DNA from: Gnetum montanum
Lineage: Eukaryota; Streptophyta; Gnetopsida; Gnetales; Gnetaceae
Reading direction: 5' to 3'
Assembly: GCA_015680685.1 (NCBI GenBank)
Contig: MNCI01030614.1
Span: 1-32,392, forward strand
Length of the DNA: 32,392 nucleotides
The notes beneath the pieces are model-generated. The model had not been told where the DNA came from, made no database searches, and worked only from the letters and a program-made list of their open reading frames with translations. The translations under genes were made by a program, and so were the position numbers. Position 1 is the first letter of the stretch; every line of letters starts with the position of its first letter. Below are positions 30,910 to 32,392 of this stretch, one piece after another.

Positions 30910-30926
30910 TCCTTCTTCAAGTGCCA
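30910..30926 (-). other. Degenerate primer-binding site, unit C
   Basis: The minus strand reads TGGCACTTGAAGAAGGA, 13 of 17 matches to the site at 9172-9188, preceded by AAAT as there. It lies between LTR U5 and the gag leader. Confidence 0.55.
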
Positions 30927-31453
30927 ATTTACTGTGTTGATCAAAATCATCGACATCAAGTTGCAAGGGAAAAACAAATGACAAAAGATTGGCAGAGAGA
31001 CACAGTCAATCCTACCTTCATGTGAGGGCAAGCTAGAGAAAGAAAAAATGAAGGCAGAGTGCCTTGGATGGTTTGCACGCAAATCAAACAAGGTCCTCCC
31101 CAAGAATAAGCTATGGCTTGCACTGGGGTTATTGTAATTGGTGACTTATGAAATGTAAACAAAGCGTAAAACTGCAACAATGTATATAGAAGCGTAAAAT
31201 GGATCAAAATAGAGAAAATAATGTAATGGAAGGCAATAATTAATTGTATTGCATTGTTTAAAAAGGATGTGCACCAGTCAAAGCGTAGTTGCACGTGTGG
31301 ATGACAAGTCAGCCGCTAAGCCCCAGGGTGATGTGTTCACAGGTGCTTGGATGCTAGGAGTCACGTGCACCCGAGAGTCCAAAGTTGCTAGTTAATGCTC
31401 CCAAAGCCATCAACATCCAAAACTGTCAATCCCATTTATGTGAATGAATGTGG

Positions 31454-31461
31454 TATTTATA
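31454..31461 (-). promoter_or_regulatory. TATA box of minus-strand LTR, unit C
   Basis: The minus strand reads TATAAATA in CCTTATAAATACCAC, about 530 bp before the primer-binding site. It corresponds to the box at 9772-9779. Confidence 0.6.
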
Positions 31462-31922
31462 AGGTTTGGCTAGTTTGGGTTTGGAATTCATGGATGAGAT
31501 CAATGACTGAGAGACGAGAGGAAAATGAATCATGTGATAGGTGTTTGATGGACAACTGTGTGTGAATTGGACATGCATGGGCAAGCTACATTCTTAACTG
31601 GATGCACTGTATCTTACAACGTGTGTTGGCTTATGCAAGCTAGCTTATGCCCATAGAAGCAGATACAATTTGGAGCGTAAGAGCTTGACAAGCTCACAAA
31701 TGGTGAAAATTTACAATAAAAATGATTGTGTACAACAAGAGAAATTGACTCCGGTTCTCTTGAAACTTCTCAATCCATGGATTGACTACTACAGGGTGCC
31801 AATGTGAGTGGTTTTGTGGCTATTTGAGGCATTTTTGTTTCACAAAAGCTTCCAGCATGAGTTTATTTTGTCTTGGTGTGTCCTCAGCATGTGTTTGGCA
31901 TGCTTTTGACTGGGAGTGATTA

Positions 31923-32291
31923 GTACTCACGCTGGACTCACATTGCTAGCATGAGCTGAACGTGACCTCAACATGACCCCAACATGAGTAAGATGAAAAT
32001 GATACATTTCACACCAATTTTTTATCTTTGAAGCTTGTTCTTTGAGTGCAACAATTTCCTGACTATGGTTGACCCTAAGAGTGAACTGGATGTTGAAAAC
32101 TGAGCTTGGGTATGCCTTGATTTAAGCCACTTTTGGTTGCTCACGCTAGACTCACGCTGCCAATGTGAGCTGAGCATGATCCCAACATGACCTAAGCATG
32201 AGTAACAAAATCTTTGCTCACACTAGGCGTAATCAGTACTCACACTTGGCTCACACTACCAATGTGAGTTGAATGTGACCTAAGTGTGACC
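31923..32291. repeat. Three copies of a ~67-bp CTCAC...GTGAG repeat in U3
   Basis: Copies are at 31923-31990, 32139-32206 and 32236-32291. Each has the pattern CTCACGCT, a second CTCAC, then CCAATGTGAGCTGA and runs of CATGACC, ending near CATGAGTA in the first two. CTCAC and GTGAG form dyads within each copy. Imperfect single sites continue between them. Confidence 0.85.
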
Positions 32292-32392
32292 AAGAAAATT
32301 TGTGCAATCTAGCCTGAAATCCAAACTCCTAAATGCTAAACTTGAAGTGGACAACAATGGCCTTCTGAAGATGACTTGATCAAACCATCTTT

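Larger units (their letters stand above)
30927..32392 (-). mobile_element. Minus-strand LTR of unit C (runs off the window)
   Basis: U5 on the minus strand (~31020-31100) contains CCAAGGCACTCTGCCTTCAT, like CAAGGTACTCTGCCTTCAT of unit A. The TATA box is at 31454-31461, and U3 continues to the window edge with a ~67-bp repeat. A stretch near 32120-32155 (TTTTGGTTGCTCAC) matches 10512-10540. No LTR start is visible in the window. Confidence 0.55.

Overview
This window reads as plant nuclear heterochromatin built almost entirely from old Ty3/gypsy LTR retrotransposons. The evidence is gag, protease, reverse transcriptase, RNase H and integrase blocks with plant-type motifs, GT-AG introns, TATAAATA boxes and a 17-nt primer-binding site. 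A second RNase H domain after the usual one is, from family knowledge, typical of the Tat lineage (Ogre/Retand-like). I cannot place the plant more precisely from sequence alone. No host gene, tRNA, rRNA or CRISPR array was seen. All coding blocks are broken.

Layout. Unit A (about 547-10560): a plus-strand LTR (547-2138) leads into a spliced plus-strand gene (about 2160-3620). Next come a TTAAACTAG repeat array (3879-4196), then protease and gag on the minus strand (4230-8458), their leader, a primer-binding site (9172-9188) and a minus-strand LTR (9190 to about 10560). Block B: gag (10701-13148) and protease (to about 14535) on the plus strand, an array (14594-14872), a fuller minus-strand copy of the spliced gene (15032-18880) with its own TATA box, and an array (19100-19570). 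It continues with RT, RNase H, a second RNase H and integrase on the plus strand (19855-23174), an array (23199-23460), a gene-free 3' region, and a polypurine tract followed by a plus-strand LTR (24443 to about 26120). Unit C (24443 to past the window end) repeats the plan of unit A: plus LTR, remnant of the spliced gene, array, minus-strand protease and gag, primer-binding site, minus-strand LTR.

The most interesting signal is the repeated architecture. In all three copies gag-protease faces, tail to tail, a separate spliced gene on the opposite strand, with an array of a short TTAAACTAG motif between them. In A and C both convergent units start from LTRs whose U5 parts are related to each other, so the module is bounded by inverted LTRs. 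In B the opposite-strand gene lies between protease and RT, with the array on both sides. The antisense product has an N-terminal domain that I tentatively place with the 'putative plant transposon protein' families, an acidic linker, a coiled coil and an acidic tail. At least two of its intron positions are shared between copies.

Other notable signals: long coding frames (gag 10701-13148; second RNase H plus integrase 21351-23174) run without a frameshift yet carry many stops, mostly TAG at positions where Gln is expected. Each LTR U3 carries its own array of short palindromes, three of them built on a GCGTA core. A 45-bp exact duplication around an N at 7306 looks like an assembly artefact.
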